Shown here: positions 8,369 to 17,166 of the stretch, one piece after another
Numbering within the stretch: the first letter of the stretch is position 1
Layout of the letters: the number at the start of each line of letters is the position of its first letter
DNA from: an uncultured Fibrobacter sp.
GTDB taxonomy: Bacteria; Fibrobacterota; Fibrobacteria; Fibrobacterales; Fibrobacteraceae
Direction of reading: 5' to 3'
Assembly: GCA_947306305.1 (NCBI GenBank)
Contig: CAMZGI010000005.1
Span: forward strand, 1 to 33,328
DNA length: 33,328 nt
Notes under the pieces: generated by a model
The model's database searches: none
Told to the model about the DNA's origin: nothing
The model's input: only the letters and a program-made list of their open reading frames with translations
Made by a program: the position numbers and the translations under genes

Positions 8369-9124
8369 ATGAAACCTGGTAAGACCGAACTCCGTTTGAA
8401 TGCAGAAATTGAGAAGCGTGGCGCATTGTTTGCTGTGCTGTTGGATCCGGATACTTCGGACGAAGCCGCATTTGTAAAGGCTGGCTCTTTGGCTGCAGAA
8501 AATGGTGCGGACCTCCTTTTGGTGGGCGGTTCTTACTTGGGCAACTTTACTCTCCCTAAACAGGTCGCAGCTCTCAAGGCTGCTGTCGATTTGCCGGTAG
8601 TGCTTTTCCCGGGTGGTGCGTCGCAGGTTGTCCCTGGTTTTGACGCGATGCTCTTTATGACGCTCGTGAGCGGTCGCAATCCGAACTACCTCATCGACGA
8701 ACAAGTTCGTGGTGGCGCGTTGGTGCGTGCCCTCAACATGGAAGCCATTCCGACGGCATACCAGCTCATCAATAGCGGCAAGCGCACGACGGTCGAATAC
8801 ATCAGCGGCACGATGCCTGTGCCGGCAAACAAGCCCAAGCTCAGCATGGTGAACTCCATTGCCGCAGAACTCATGGGCATGCGTTACGTTTACCTCGAAG
8901 CAGGGAGCGGCGCCGAAGAACCTGTGCCTGTCGAACACATCGCCTACACCCGCAAGGCGACTGAAATGACGATTATCACTGGCGGCGGCATCAAGGATCC
9001 GCAAACCGCAGCCGTCCGCGTTGCAGCCGGCGCTCAAATCATCGTGACCGGAACCCTTTGGGAAAAGGTGAACGATCCGGCGTTGCTCAAGGAATTCGCC
9101 GCCGCTATCCACGTGAAAGGCTAG
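8369..9124 (+). CDS. Geranylgeranylglyceryl phosphate synthase family (PcrB/GGGPS-like) protein
   Basis: LFAVLLDPD, ADLLLVGGSYLG, VVLFPGG, MRYVYLEAGSGAEEPV, IITGGGIKDPQTA; start taken as ATG 8369. Confidence 0.8.
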   Translation: MKPGKTELRLNAEIEKRGALFAVLLDPDTSDEAAFVKAGSLAAENGADLLLVGGSYLGNFTLPKQVAALKAAVDLPVVLFPGGASQVVPGFDAMLFMTLVSGRNPNYLIDEQVRGGALVRALNMEAIPTAYQLINSGKRTTVEYISGTMPVPANKPKLSMVNSIAAELMGMRYVYLEAGSGAEEPVPVEHIAYTRKATEMTIITGGGIKDPQTAAVRVAAGAQIIVTGTLWEKVNDPALLKEFAAAIHVKG

Positions 9125-9285
9125 CACTCCTTTTTATAGAAAGTCCCCAATCTATCATTTAAAATTATTAATCTCATTGAAAGAATGTATTAGTCAAAAC
9201 GGCTAATTCCATCTACATTTGTGCCCGAAAAAAAGAGCTCTTGAAAAATTCATCGTTATAAAACAATCTTAAGGAGATTGAATCT

Positions 9286-9813
9286 ATGAAGTTCAAGTTC
9301 ATTGCCGTGGCACCCATTGTTGTCGCTACAGCTATGTTGTTTACGGCATGCGAAAAGGTTGAAAACTGCCACTATGATGAAGCAACCAAGACGCTCAAAT
9401 GCCAAGGCCAGACTTACGCTACTGTCGAAACGGGTGGTCGTATTTGGATGGCTGAAAACGCAAACCTTGTGAATTTTGATTCTAGCTACTGCTACGGCGA
9501 TAATTTGGACAACTGCAAAAAGTATGGTCGTCTTTACGACTGGAAGTCTGCAAAGGATGCATGCCCCACGGGCTGGGAACTTCCGAAGCAAGCGGATTTT
9601 GAACAAGCTGATTTGAAGTCGCTGAACATCAAGATGGATGGCTTCCGCTACTACGACGGAAAGTACGTCGATCAAAACGTGAGCGCCAGTTTTTGGACTG
9701 CCGATGCGTTTGACGATTCCCGCGCGGTCATGGTGCGTGTGCTGGATAAAGTAACTTACGAGCACTTTAACAAGGGCATAGCCGCTTCTGTCCGCTGCGT
9801 CAAAGTGAAATAG
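9286..9813 (+). CDS. Short FISUMP-domain lipoprotein
   Basis: MLFTACE lipobox-like; GGRIWMAENANLVNF, YGRLYDWKSAKDACPTGWELP, AASVRCVK; RBS AAGGAG. Confidence 0.8.
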   Translation: MKFKFIAVAPIVVATAMLFTACEKVENCHYDEATKTLKCQGQTYATVETGGRIWMAENANLVNFDSSYCYGDNLDNCKKYGRLYDWKSAKDACPTGWELPKQADFEQADLKSLNIKMDGFRYYDGKYVDQNVSASFWTADAFDDSRAVMVRVLDKVTYEHFNKGIAASVRCVKVK

Positions 9814-9877
9814 AGCTTCAAAGTTGTCAAGATTTTTAGAATCTTAGCCGATCTTTTTTGCTGAAAAATAATAAGGA

Positions 9878-9912
9878 GCCTTGCAGTTCAATCGCTGTAA
9901 GGCCCTTTCTTT
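9878..9912 (+). terminator. Rho-independent terminator
   Basis: GCCTTGCAG-TTCAATCG-CTGTAAGGC followed by a T-rich tract. Confidence 0.7.
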
Positions 9913-10031
9913 TGCATGAACGCCGAAAAATACGCATTATTATGGATGCCGCCCGTCTTTTTTATTTATAAATACATATATTCAAAATGTGAATGCCTTG
10001 CGGGTTGCAGGGCATCGTTTAGAGGCTTACG

Positions 10032-10346
10032 ATGAAGAATCTTGTAATTGTCACTTATGTGCTCAGGGGGCTTGGCTTTGTTTTGGTCTTGCTTTCGCTT
10101 TTCGGCCACAGCATCATTTTGAACGTTTTCCCGGGGCTTGAGGGAATGTCTATCAACCCGATTTTCTATTCGGGCATTGTCGTTTATTTGGTTGGCGCAG
10201 CCATTTACTTTTTCATCAACAAAAAAGAAAAGGCGGACCGCCGCCGTCGCGAAATCGAGGAATCCTACAAAAAAGCGGGTCTCGACGATGACGAGGATGC
10301 AGCCGAAGGTAGCGACGAAGACAGCGAAAATTCTAACGAAAAGTGA
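10032..10346 (+). CDS. Small membrane protein with an acidic C-terminal tail
   Basis: Two hydrophobic segments, then KKAGLDDDEDAAEGSDEDSE. Confidence 0.65.
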   Translation: MKNLVIVTYVLRGLGFVLVLLSLFGHSIILNVFPGLEGMSINPIFYSGIVVYLVGAAIYFFINKKEKADRRRREIEESYKKAGLDDDEDAAEGSDEDSENSNEK

Positions 10347-10354
10347 TTGCGTGT

Positions 10355-11278
10355 ATGAGCGATTTGATGATTGAAATTGATCACCTGCACAAGACGTATC
10401 GCAGTGGCTTTACGATGAAGCCGAAGCTTGCGCTTAAGGACGTGAGCTTTAATGTCCAGGCAGGTCAGGTTTATGGTTTTATCGGGCCTAACGGGGCGGG
10501 CAAGTCCACCACGATTAAGGTCTTGACGGGGCTTTTGAATTATGATTCGGGCGCGGTGCTGGTGAACGGGATTTCTCCGCGTGAAACGAAGAGCCGTCAG
10601 TACATTGGCTATTCGCCGGAACAGCCGTATTTTTACGATTACCTCACGGGTCGCGAGCTTTTGCGTTTTTACGGCAAGCTGGTAGGGCTCAAGGGTGCCG
10701 GGCTTGAATCCCGCATTGGCTGGGCTCTGGAACTTTTGCATGCGAACAAGGACTGGATTGACCGCCGCTTGCGTTCGTATTCCAAGGGCATGATGCAGCG
10801 CGTGGGCATAGCCCAAGCGATTCTTGCAAAGCCGAAGCTTTTGATTTTGGACGAGCCGATGAGCGGCTTGGACCCGATGGGTCGCCGCGATGTGCGCGAA
10901 GCGATTATGGAGCTGAACCGCGATGGCGTGACGATTTTCTATTCGAGCCATTTGCTCTCGGACGTGGAATCTATTAGCCACCGCGTGGCGATGATTGTCG
11001 ATGGGCGCATCGTGCGCGAAGGAACTGTCGATGACATTACGGAATCTTGCGGCGTGGAATATCACGTGCGGACTCGCGAAGCGATTATGGAATCGGAATT
11101 GCCGCGTGGCGTGACGCTTGCGGGGCATCCGCAAGAGTTTATTTGCTCTGACGATGTCGCTCGCGACCGTTTTCTCGCTTACTGCCTCTCTACTGGCATC
11201 GCTGTTGAAAAAATGGACCACAAGCGTCCGAGTCTCGAAGATATTTTGACGGAGGAAATTGCCCGTGCAGACGCTTAA
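10355..11278 (+). CDS. ABC transporter ATP-binding protein
   Basis: Walker A GPNGAGKST, signature YSKGMMQRVGIA, Walker B LLILDEPMSGLDP, switch His in SSHLLSD. Confidence 0.95.
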   Translation: MSDLMIEIDHLHKTYRSGFTMKPKLALKDVSFNVQAGQVYGFIGPNGAGKSTTIKVLTGLLNYDSGAVLVNGISPRETKSRQYIGYSPEQPYFYDYLTGRELLRFYGKLVGLKGAGLESRIGWALELLHANKDWIDRRLRSYSKGMMQRVGIAQAILAKPKLLILDEPMSGLDPMGRRDVREAIMELNRDGVTIFYSSHLLSDVESISHRVAMIVDGRIVREGTVDDITESCGVEYHVRTREAIMESELPRGVTLAGHPQEFICSDDVARDRFLAYCLSTGIAVEKMDHKRPSLEDILTEEIARADA

Positions 11279-12068
11279 GCATATTGGCATTATTGCCCTC
11301 AACACGTTCCGCGAATCTATTCGCGACAAGATTCTTTATAACATTGGCTTTTTGGCGATTGCGCTCACTCTTTTTAGCATTGTGCTTGGCGAATGGTCGG
11401 TGTTCGACCGTGCTTACGTGATTAAATCGACGACGCTTTCGGTGATGAGCCTTTCGGGTCTTTTGATTTCCATTTTTGTGGGCATTAGCCTTGTGCAAAA
11501 AGAAATCCAGAGGCGGACGGTGCTGACGCTTTTATCGAAACCCATTAGCCGCGCAGCGTTTATCGTGGGCAAATACTTTGGACTCTTGGCGGTGGTTGCC
11601 GTTCATTTGTTCTTGCTTACGGGAATTTATTACGTGATTTTGTGGGTGACGAATTCTAGCCCGACGCTCAGCCTTTTGACGGCGATTTACCTCATCTTCT
11701 GCGAAATGGCGGTTGTGATTGCGGTAGCGCTTTTGTTCAGCAGCTTTAGCAGCACGGTGCTTTCGGCTCTGTTTACGCTGGGCGTTTATTTTGCAGGCCA
11801 CTTGAGCGACCAGCTTTTGGAACAAGTGCGTTTTGCAAGCCGCATGGGCGAACTTCATAGCACGTCGTCTGCAATTCTCGAAAAAGCGGCAGTCGTGATT
11901 CATGCGGTGTTCCCTGGGCTTTACCGCTTTAACGTGACGAATTACGTGGTGCATGGCGTGGCTCTCCCAGACATGTATTTGCTCTGGAATTCCGTTTATG
12001 CGCTCGGTTACATCGGCGTGTTTTTGGCTATTGCAAGTTGGTGGTTTAGTAGGAGGGATTTCCTATGA
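11265..12068 (+). CDS. ABC-2 type transporter permease
   Basis: GTG at 11265 after GGAGGAAAT; multiple hydrophobic segments; overlaps the ATPase gene. Confidence 0.8.
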   Translation: MQTLKHIGIIALNTFRESIRDKILYNIGFLAIALTLFSIVLGEWSVFDRAYVIKSTTLSVMSLSGLLISIFVGISLVQKEIQRRTVLTLLSKPISRAAFIVGKYFGLLAVVAVHLFLLTGIYYVILWVTNSSPTLSLLTAIYLIFCEMAVVIAVALLFSSFSSTVLSALFTLGVYFAGHLSDQLLEQVRFASRMGELHSTSSAILEKAAVVIHAVFPGLYRFNVTNYVVHGVALPDMYLLWNSVYALGYIGVFLAIASWWFSRRDFL

Positions 12069-13681
12069 GAAACCAGTATATCGCGAAGGTTCTCGTTCAT
12101 AACAAGGTTGTGTCTCAAGATGTAATCAAGGCGCATTGGGGCGAGATTACCGATTCAATGGATATTGGTCGAGTTCTCGTCCGTGCGGGAATTTTAAAAG
12201 AGAGCATGTATGCAAAGGTGCTTGCCTTTGTACAAAACCTCGAAGAGAAAAATGCTAAGGCAGCTCCCGTTGCCGCTTCTGCGGCTGAGCCTGCGAGTGC
12301 TGCTCCGGCACCAGCGAAGCCTGCAACTCCAGCTCCAGCATCGCCAGCGGTAGAAAAGGTTGCTCCTGCTACGGCTCCTCAGCCGGTCGAAGAACCAGCA
12401 ATAAAAATTGAAGGCAACAGCAGCCTTTATGGCGAAGCCTCCACGTCTTCTGTGGTCATCGAAAAAATCGAAGGTCTCGAAACGACGAGCATGGCGAGCG
12501 TTCAAGTGCCTGTGGAATCTGAAGCTCCTGCGGAAGAACCCTCGGAAGTGCTGCCGGCTCAATTTGCTGTTGCGACTGGCGAAGGCGACGCTGTAGAAGC
12601 TCCCGATGTGCTGCATCCGATTACGACGCTTGCAAAAATTATCGCATACGCTCGCAAGTTTAACGTGACGGACGTTTATCTGTATCCTGACCGTCAAATC
12701 ACCATGCGTCAGTCTGGCAAGCTCTTTGTCGCATCAGAAAAGGTGCTTGAAAAAACGCATTTGATGGATCGACTTTCCGAAGCGGCAGGCGGTTTTGCGG
12801 ATGGTTACAGCATTGTCATTGGACGCAATTTCAGCAAGACTTTTGCTTTGCCGGGCGTTGGGCGTGCTCGTATTTCTGTCACATGGAACGACGTGACTCC
12901 GAGTATTTCTATCCGCGTGATTCCGATGGAATCTATGGCCCTCGAAAATCTTTACTTGCCCGAGTTTTGCCACCAGTTTGCAACGCTGAAAAGCGGTCTT
13001 GTTTTGATTGCAGGCCCTTCTGCAAGCGGACGCTCTACGACGGTGACTGCATTTGCCGAGGCTATTGCTGCGAATAGGGACGTGTTCATCCAGACTATCG
13101 AAAAGCCGATTGAGCGCCTGCTCAAAAATCCGCGTGGCTCGATTACCCAACGCGAAGTGGGCTTGCATGTGAGTTCAGGAATCGCAGGGATTGAACTTGC
13201 TATTCGCACGGGCGCGGACGTTATCCTCTTTGACCATTTGGAATCCATGGAAGAGCTTTCGCTTTTGATGCAAGCTTCGAATGCGGGCTCTCTTGTGTTC
13301 GCTGTGGCTAGCGGCAACAACATCCATGCATTGCTTTCGAGGCTCCTCATGTCGGTGCCGAGCGAGAACCGTGCTGCGTTTGCGTGCTCGCTTGCCGACC
13401 AGCTCAAGGGCGTTATTGTGCAGCACTTGATTCCAGTGGTCGATAATCAAGGTCTTGTGCTTGCCACCGAGTCGATGAAGGTTTCTTCTACGATTGCGAG
13501 CATGATTCGCAAATGCGACGTGTCGCAGATTGTCTCTGCAATTAGCGGTCAAAAAGATCAAGGCATTACGCTTGATGAATCTTTGCAGATGTGCTTGGAT
13601 TCTGGTTACATCGAAGGTGTCGAAGCGTGGAAACGTGCAAACGACAGCCGACGTTTTGCGTCTTACCGCAAGGTTAAATAG
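12065..13681 (+). CDS. Divergent PilT/GspE-like secretion ATPase with N-terminal GspE_N-like domain and Pro/Ala-rich linker
   Basis: REVGLHVSSGIAGIELAIRTGADVILF matches the PilT Asp-box/Walker B region; Walker A-like GPSASGRST at 13013-13039 has Arg for Lys. Confidence 0.8.
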   Translation: MRNQYIAKVLVHNKVVSQDVIKAHWGEITDSMDIGRVLVRAGILKESMYAKVLAFVQNLEEKNAKAAPVAASAAEPASAAPAPAKPATPAPASPAVEKVAPATAPQPVEEPAIKIEGNSSLYGEASTSSVVIEKIEGLETTSMASVQVPVESEAPAEEPSEVLPAQFAVATGEGDAVEAPDVLHPITTLAKIIAYARKFNVTDVYLYPDRQITMRQSGKLFVASEKVLEKTHLMDRLSEAAGGFADGYSIVIGRNFSKTFALPGVGRARISVTWNDVTPSISIRVIPMESMALENLYLPEFCHQFATLKSGLVLIAGPSASGRSTTVTAFAEAIAANRDVFIQTIEKPIERLLKNPRGSITQREVGLHVSSGIAGIELAIRTGADVILFDHLESMEELSLLMQASNAGSLVFAVASGNNIHALLSRLLMSVPSENRAAFACSLADQLKGVIVQHLIPVVDNQGLVLATESMKVSSTIASMIRKCDVSQIVSAISGQKDQGITLDESLQMCLDSGYIEGVEAWKRANDSRRFASYRKVK

Positions 13682-13692
13682 CGAGGTTCGTC

Positions 13693-14697
13693 ATGGCATC
13701 AGAAATTGAATCTCTTTTGGAATATGCCCAGAATGTCGGGGCAAGCGACTTGATTGTGACTGAAGGGGCGCCTTCGGCGGTTCGTTTGGCAGGGCGCGTT
13801 TGCGCCATTCCCGATTCTTCGGCTTTGCCGTTTGGCTCGCTCGCTGAATTTTTAGGCTCGCTCGATGGCGAGTCGGGTACGTTTGTTGGCGGCCCTTGGC
13901 TGAACGCCAAATGGCGTGTAAAGTATTTCCGCGAGGCTCTGGGCAACGCGGCGATTTTCCGCCCGCTCATGGCGGAGTGCCCTGATTTCGCTTCGCTTGG
14001 GGCTCCTGCGTCGCTCGATAATTTGTTAGGGCTGAGTTCTGGGCTTGTCATCTTTAGCGGCCCTGTATGCTCGGGCAAGACGGTTTCGGCTACATCGTAT
14101 GTATCGGCGATGTGCTCGTCTAGCATTTTGCGTTTCTGCAATTTGGATTCTGGCCGTGAACTGCCTATTAAAACGGGCGAGAGCTTGATGCTCCAAAATA
14201 CGGTCGGCTCGACCTCCGAAAAGTTGGAGCAGGGGCTTCGCAGTGGAACGGATTTGTTCTGGGTGGGCGATTTTGAAGAAGCGACTTTGCTTCCCTTGTT
14301 GCGTGCTGCAGAGGCTGGTGCATTGGTCGTTGTGAACGTGACGGCTGGCAATGCTGTGGGTGTCATTGATACGCTTTTGTCGGCTGCACCTCCAGAAAAA
14401 CGCGACCTTGTCCGCACTATGCTTGCATCTGTTCTCAAGGCGATTGTCGTCCAAAGGCTTTTGCCCTCGGCAGAAGGTAACGGTTCTGTGCCTGCTTGGG
14501 AAATCCTTTATAACACGCAAAACGTGGCATCTCATATCCGCAGTGGCGATCATTTCAAGCTCCCGTCTGTAATTGCAGCTTCTAGTTCAGAAGGCATGCT
14601 TTTGATGGATGATAGCCTTGTACAACTTGTTCGCACTGGCTATGTGACAACTGAAGAGGCTAGTAGGTATGTTTCCAATCCCGCACGGCTGGCTTAA
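13693..14697 (+). CDS. Divergent PilT-like ATPase, second copy
   Basis: GPVCSGKT at 14059-14082; FWVGDFEEATLLPLLRAAEAGALVV; ASVLKAIVVQRLLP. Confidence 0.75.
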   Translation: MASEIESLLEYAQNVGASDLIVTEGAPSAVRLAGRVCAIPDSSALPFGSLAEFLGSLDGESGTFVGGPWLNAKWRVKYFREALGNAAIFRPLMAECPDFASLGAPASLDNLLGLSSGLVIFSGPVCSGKTVSATSYVSAMCSSSILRFCNLDSGRELPIKTGESLMLQNTVGSTSEKLEQGLRSGTDLFWVGDFEEATLLPLLRAAEAGALVVVNVTAGNAVGVIDTLLSAAPPEKRDLVRTMLASVLKAIVVQRLLPSAEGNGSVPAWEILYNTQNVASHIRSGDHFKLPSVIAASSSEGMLLMDDSLVQLVRTGYVTTEEASRYVSNPARLA

Positions 14698-17002
14698 AAA
14701 AACGCTTCTCTTGTCGGCGACGCTTGCGCTCGTCGCTCCCGTGTCGCCTATGGCGGCATTGTCTGTCGATGAATCGCTATTGGGGGCTATGACGCTGGAG
14801 CCTGATTCGCTTCACGCAAAAAAGGTGAAGTCGGTGCTTTACCTGGGCGGCGGCGAACATTCTCCTTGGTTTGATCTTGGCGCACTTTATGCAATCGAGG
14901 AATACAAGATTCCTGTAGATTCGATTGTGGCGACATCGTGGGGCGCTTGGATGGGTGCCTTGTGGTCGCTTGGCGTTTCGATTGACGATATGCAGCGGCT
15001 CATGTTGGATTCGTCCATAGCCGACTTTGTAGGTGTCAATTCAATACTGGCAAAAACACAACACGACGCTTTTGAAATTCCTGTTTCGATTAAAGGAATC
15101 CCGTCGCTCCGTGAACGATTCTCGTTCTATGCAGATACGTTGGGCAATGTTTATCGCAGCATGCATGCCCTTGTTCCTGATACAGTTTCTATTGTGCATT
15201 CCTTGGCGCGTCTTCGCTTTGAAGAGTCGCTTTACCGCCAGCGTGGCTCCTACCGTATCCCCTTTACGCTACAGACTTGCGATAGCATTATAGAGAACCC
15301 TACGGTTGCAGATATTGTCGCTTCGCTCCCTTTGGCGGGGAATGAAGAGTCGGGCGAACTTTGTCCGTACCTTGCGCTTCCGCAGTCTCAAAATCCAGAT
15401 GAAGTGCCGCTTATCGTTGTCGCTGACCCGGTCCGCTTTGAGTTGGACGGGAATGCAGAAGCTCGTACGCTCAAAAAAAATGTCTTGATGCAATTAGAAG
15501 ACTCGCAGGGCGTTTTTGTGAGGGCTCATTCTGTTCATGAAAAATCCCGCAAGACGATGATTCAGGCGGGCTTTTCGGCGGTGGAACATGCATTGCGCAA
15601 TCTTTCGCTGTTGATGGAACGTCGCACGGATTATTCCGACAAGCAAAAATCTGAAGCGTGGTTCAAGTTCAATCCGACGTTCGATAGCCTTTCGTCCGAG
15701 CACCATTCGGCGGTCGCGTCTTATTGGAATCCCGAGGACACGGGTTTTGTGGCTCCGACGCGTTTTGCGTATGCAGTGCTTTCTAAGGCTCCTTACGATA
15801 CCGTTTCTTTCAATATGCAGCCCGATGGCGACCTTTTGATTGACGTGGGCGTGCATCCGACGGTGGATGTGGCTGTAGGCGGTTTTGGCTCGAATGTGAT
15901 AGGCGCAAATGCGTATGGCGAAGTCTCGCTCAATTACGTGAACCAAATGGAAATTTTCCTCAAGCTCGCTGGATTTATCGGCACGTCGTCTTATGGATTT
16001 CAGCCTCGTCTTGAAATTTCGAACCTCATCAGCAACCGTTGGAAGTTCAGCTTTGGCTATGATTTGATGAAACTCCGCTATTTAAAGGCGTTCGAAAACG
16101 ACAACGTTTCGGGGAAGAATCGCTTTAAATACGAAAAACGCAATGACCTTTTCTTGTCGGCACGGTATGCGTTCGATAAGAAGCAAGCGATAGAAGTCAA
16201 GTTCTTGTTTGGCGGCCGCGAGTTCGATTTGGCCGAGAGCGCAATCCCTACAGAAGACGACTATGGAGACAATAATGTCTATGTCAACATGGCTAGCCAT
16301 TACAAGACGAATCCTGTGACGCAGAGCCTTCGTTATTCGCTATTGAGCGGCGAGGATGATGCATGGTTTGCTTCGGGCGGCTATGCCGCGAATGCTTATT
16401 TAGGCGTGAATTTGATTGGGTATGGGTTCCACCAGCGTGGCCCGATTTACGGGACTTACGCGTTTGATGGGCGGTATTCCTTTGCTCCTGCAAAGAACGC
16501 TTCGGTGACGATTGGCGCTGCGATGGGCTTTGATGCTTACCGTGGCGGGGAATATGTTGAAATTCCAAGAGTGATGGTGGGGACGGATACCAGCGCCGTG
16601 TCCCGTGAAGAAAGTTCATTCCGTTTCCCCAAAACGTTTGATAACGTGGCAATGGAAGACCGATTCCGCCTGCATGCCAATGCTACGCCATGGTCCGAAG
16701 ACTGGCTCGATCCAGAGCTTGCTACGCATGGATATGCCCTTGTGCGAGCAAATGCGGGCGTGCACCGCTATGGCTTTGGATTATGGCTCTCGCTTGCGTA
16801 TTTCCACGATTTTGAGGATAAAAAGACGGCGAAGCTAGGGGCGAACAAGTTCGTGTTTGAACCCGCTCTACGCTACGAATATCGCTCGTTCTCTGTTTAC
16901 GTCGGAATGAACCGCATCGTCGGAACGGATACCTTCAGCGACCTAAAACGATTCAAGGATTATAGATACTTTATCCGAATTGGGGATTATAGTTTGTTTT
17001 AG
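14669..17002 (+). CDS. Patatin-like N-terminal domain plus C-terminal outer membrane beta-barrel-like region
   Basis: SVLYLGGGEHSPWFDLGALYAIEEYKIPVDSIVATSWGAWMGALW resembles the patatin oxyanion/elbow region; C-terminal aromatic-rich alternating strands; ends YRYFIRIGDYSLF. Confidence 0.7.
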   Translation: MFPIPHGWLKKTLLLSATLALVAPVSPMAALSVDESLLGAMTLEPDSLHAKKVKSVLYLGGGEHSPWFDLGALYAIEEYKIPVDSIVATSWGAWMGALWSLGVSIDDMQRLMLDSSIADFVGVNSILAKTQHDAFEIPVSIKGIPSLRERFSFYADTLGNVYRSMHALVPDTVSIVHSLARLRFEESLYRQRGSYRIPFTLQTCDSIIENPTVADIVASLPLAGNEESGELCPYLALPQSQNPDEVPLIVVADPVRFELDGNAEARTLKKNVLMQLEDSQGVFVRAHSVHEKSRKTMIQAGFSAVEHALRNLSLLMERRTDYSDKQKSEAWFKFNPTFDSLSSEHHSAVASYWNPEDTGFVAPTRFAYAVLSKAPYDTVSFNMQPDGDLLIDVGVHPTVDVAVGGFGSNVIGANAYGEVSLNYVNQMEIFLKLAGFIGTSSYGFQPRLEISNLISNRWKFSFGYDLMKLRYLKAFENDNVSGKNRFKYEKRNDLFLSARYAFDKKQAIEVKFLFGGREFDLAESAIPTEDDYGDNNVYVNMASHYKTNPVTQSLRYSLLSGEDDAWFASGGYAANAYLGVNLIGYGFHQRGPIYGTYAFDGRYSFAPAKNASVTIGAAMGFDAYRGGEYVEIPRVMVGTDTSAVSREESSFRFPKTFDNVAMEDRFRLHANATPWSEDWLDPELATHGYALVRANAGVHRYGFGLWLSLAYFHDFEDKKTAKLGANKFVFEPALRYEYRSFSVYVGMNRIVGTDTFSDLKRFKDYRYFIRIGDYSLF

Positions 17003-17004
17003 GG

Positions 17005-17166
17005 GGCTGCTTCGCAGCAGTTAAGAGTTCTGAGTTACTAGTTACTAGAGACGTTCCTACAGCAATCGCTAGTAACTATTAACTAGTATCTAGTATCTAG
17101 TAACTAATATCTAGTAACTAGCCCGTAGGGCGAAGTAACTATCAACTAGTAACTGCGGCTCCGCCG
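17005..17166. repeat. Low-complexity CTAGTAACT/CTAGTATCT repeat with three short GC hairpins between convergent genes
   Basis: Repeated ACTAGTTACTAG, CTAGTAACT and CTAGTATCT; hairpins GCTGC-TTC-GCAGC, GCCC-GTA-GGGC and GCGGC-TCC-GCCGC. Confidence 0.75.
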
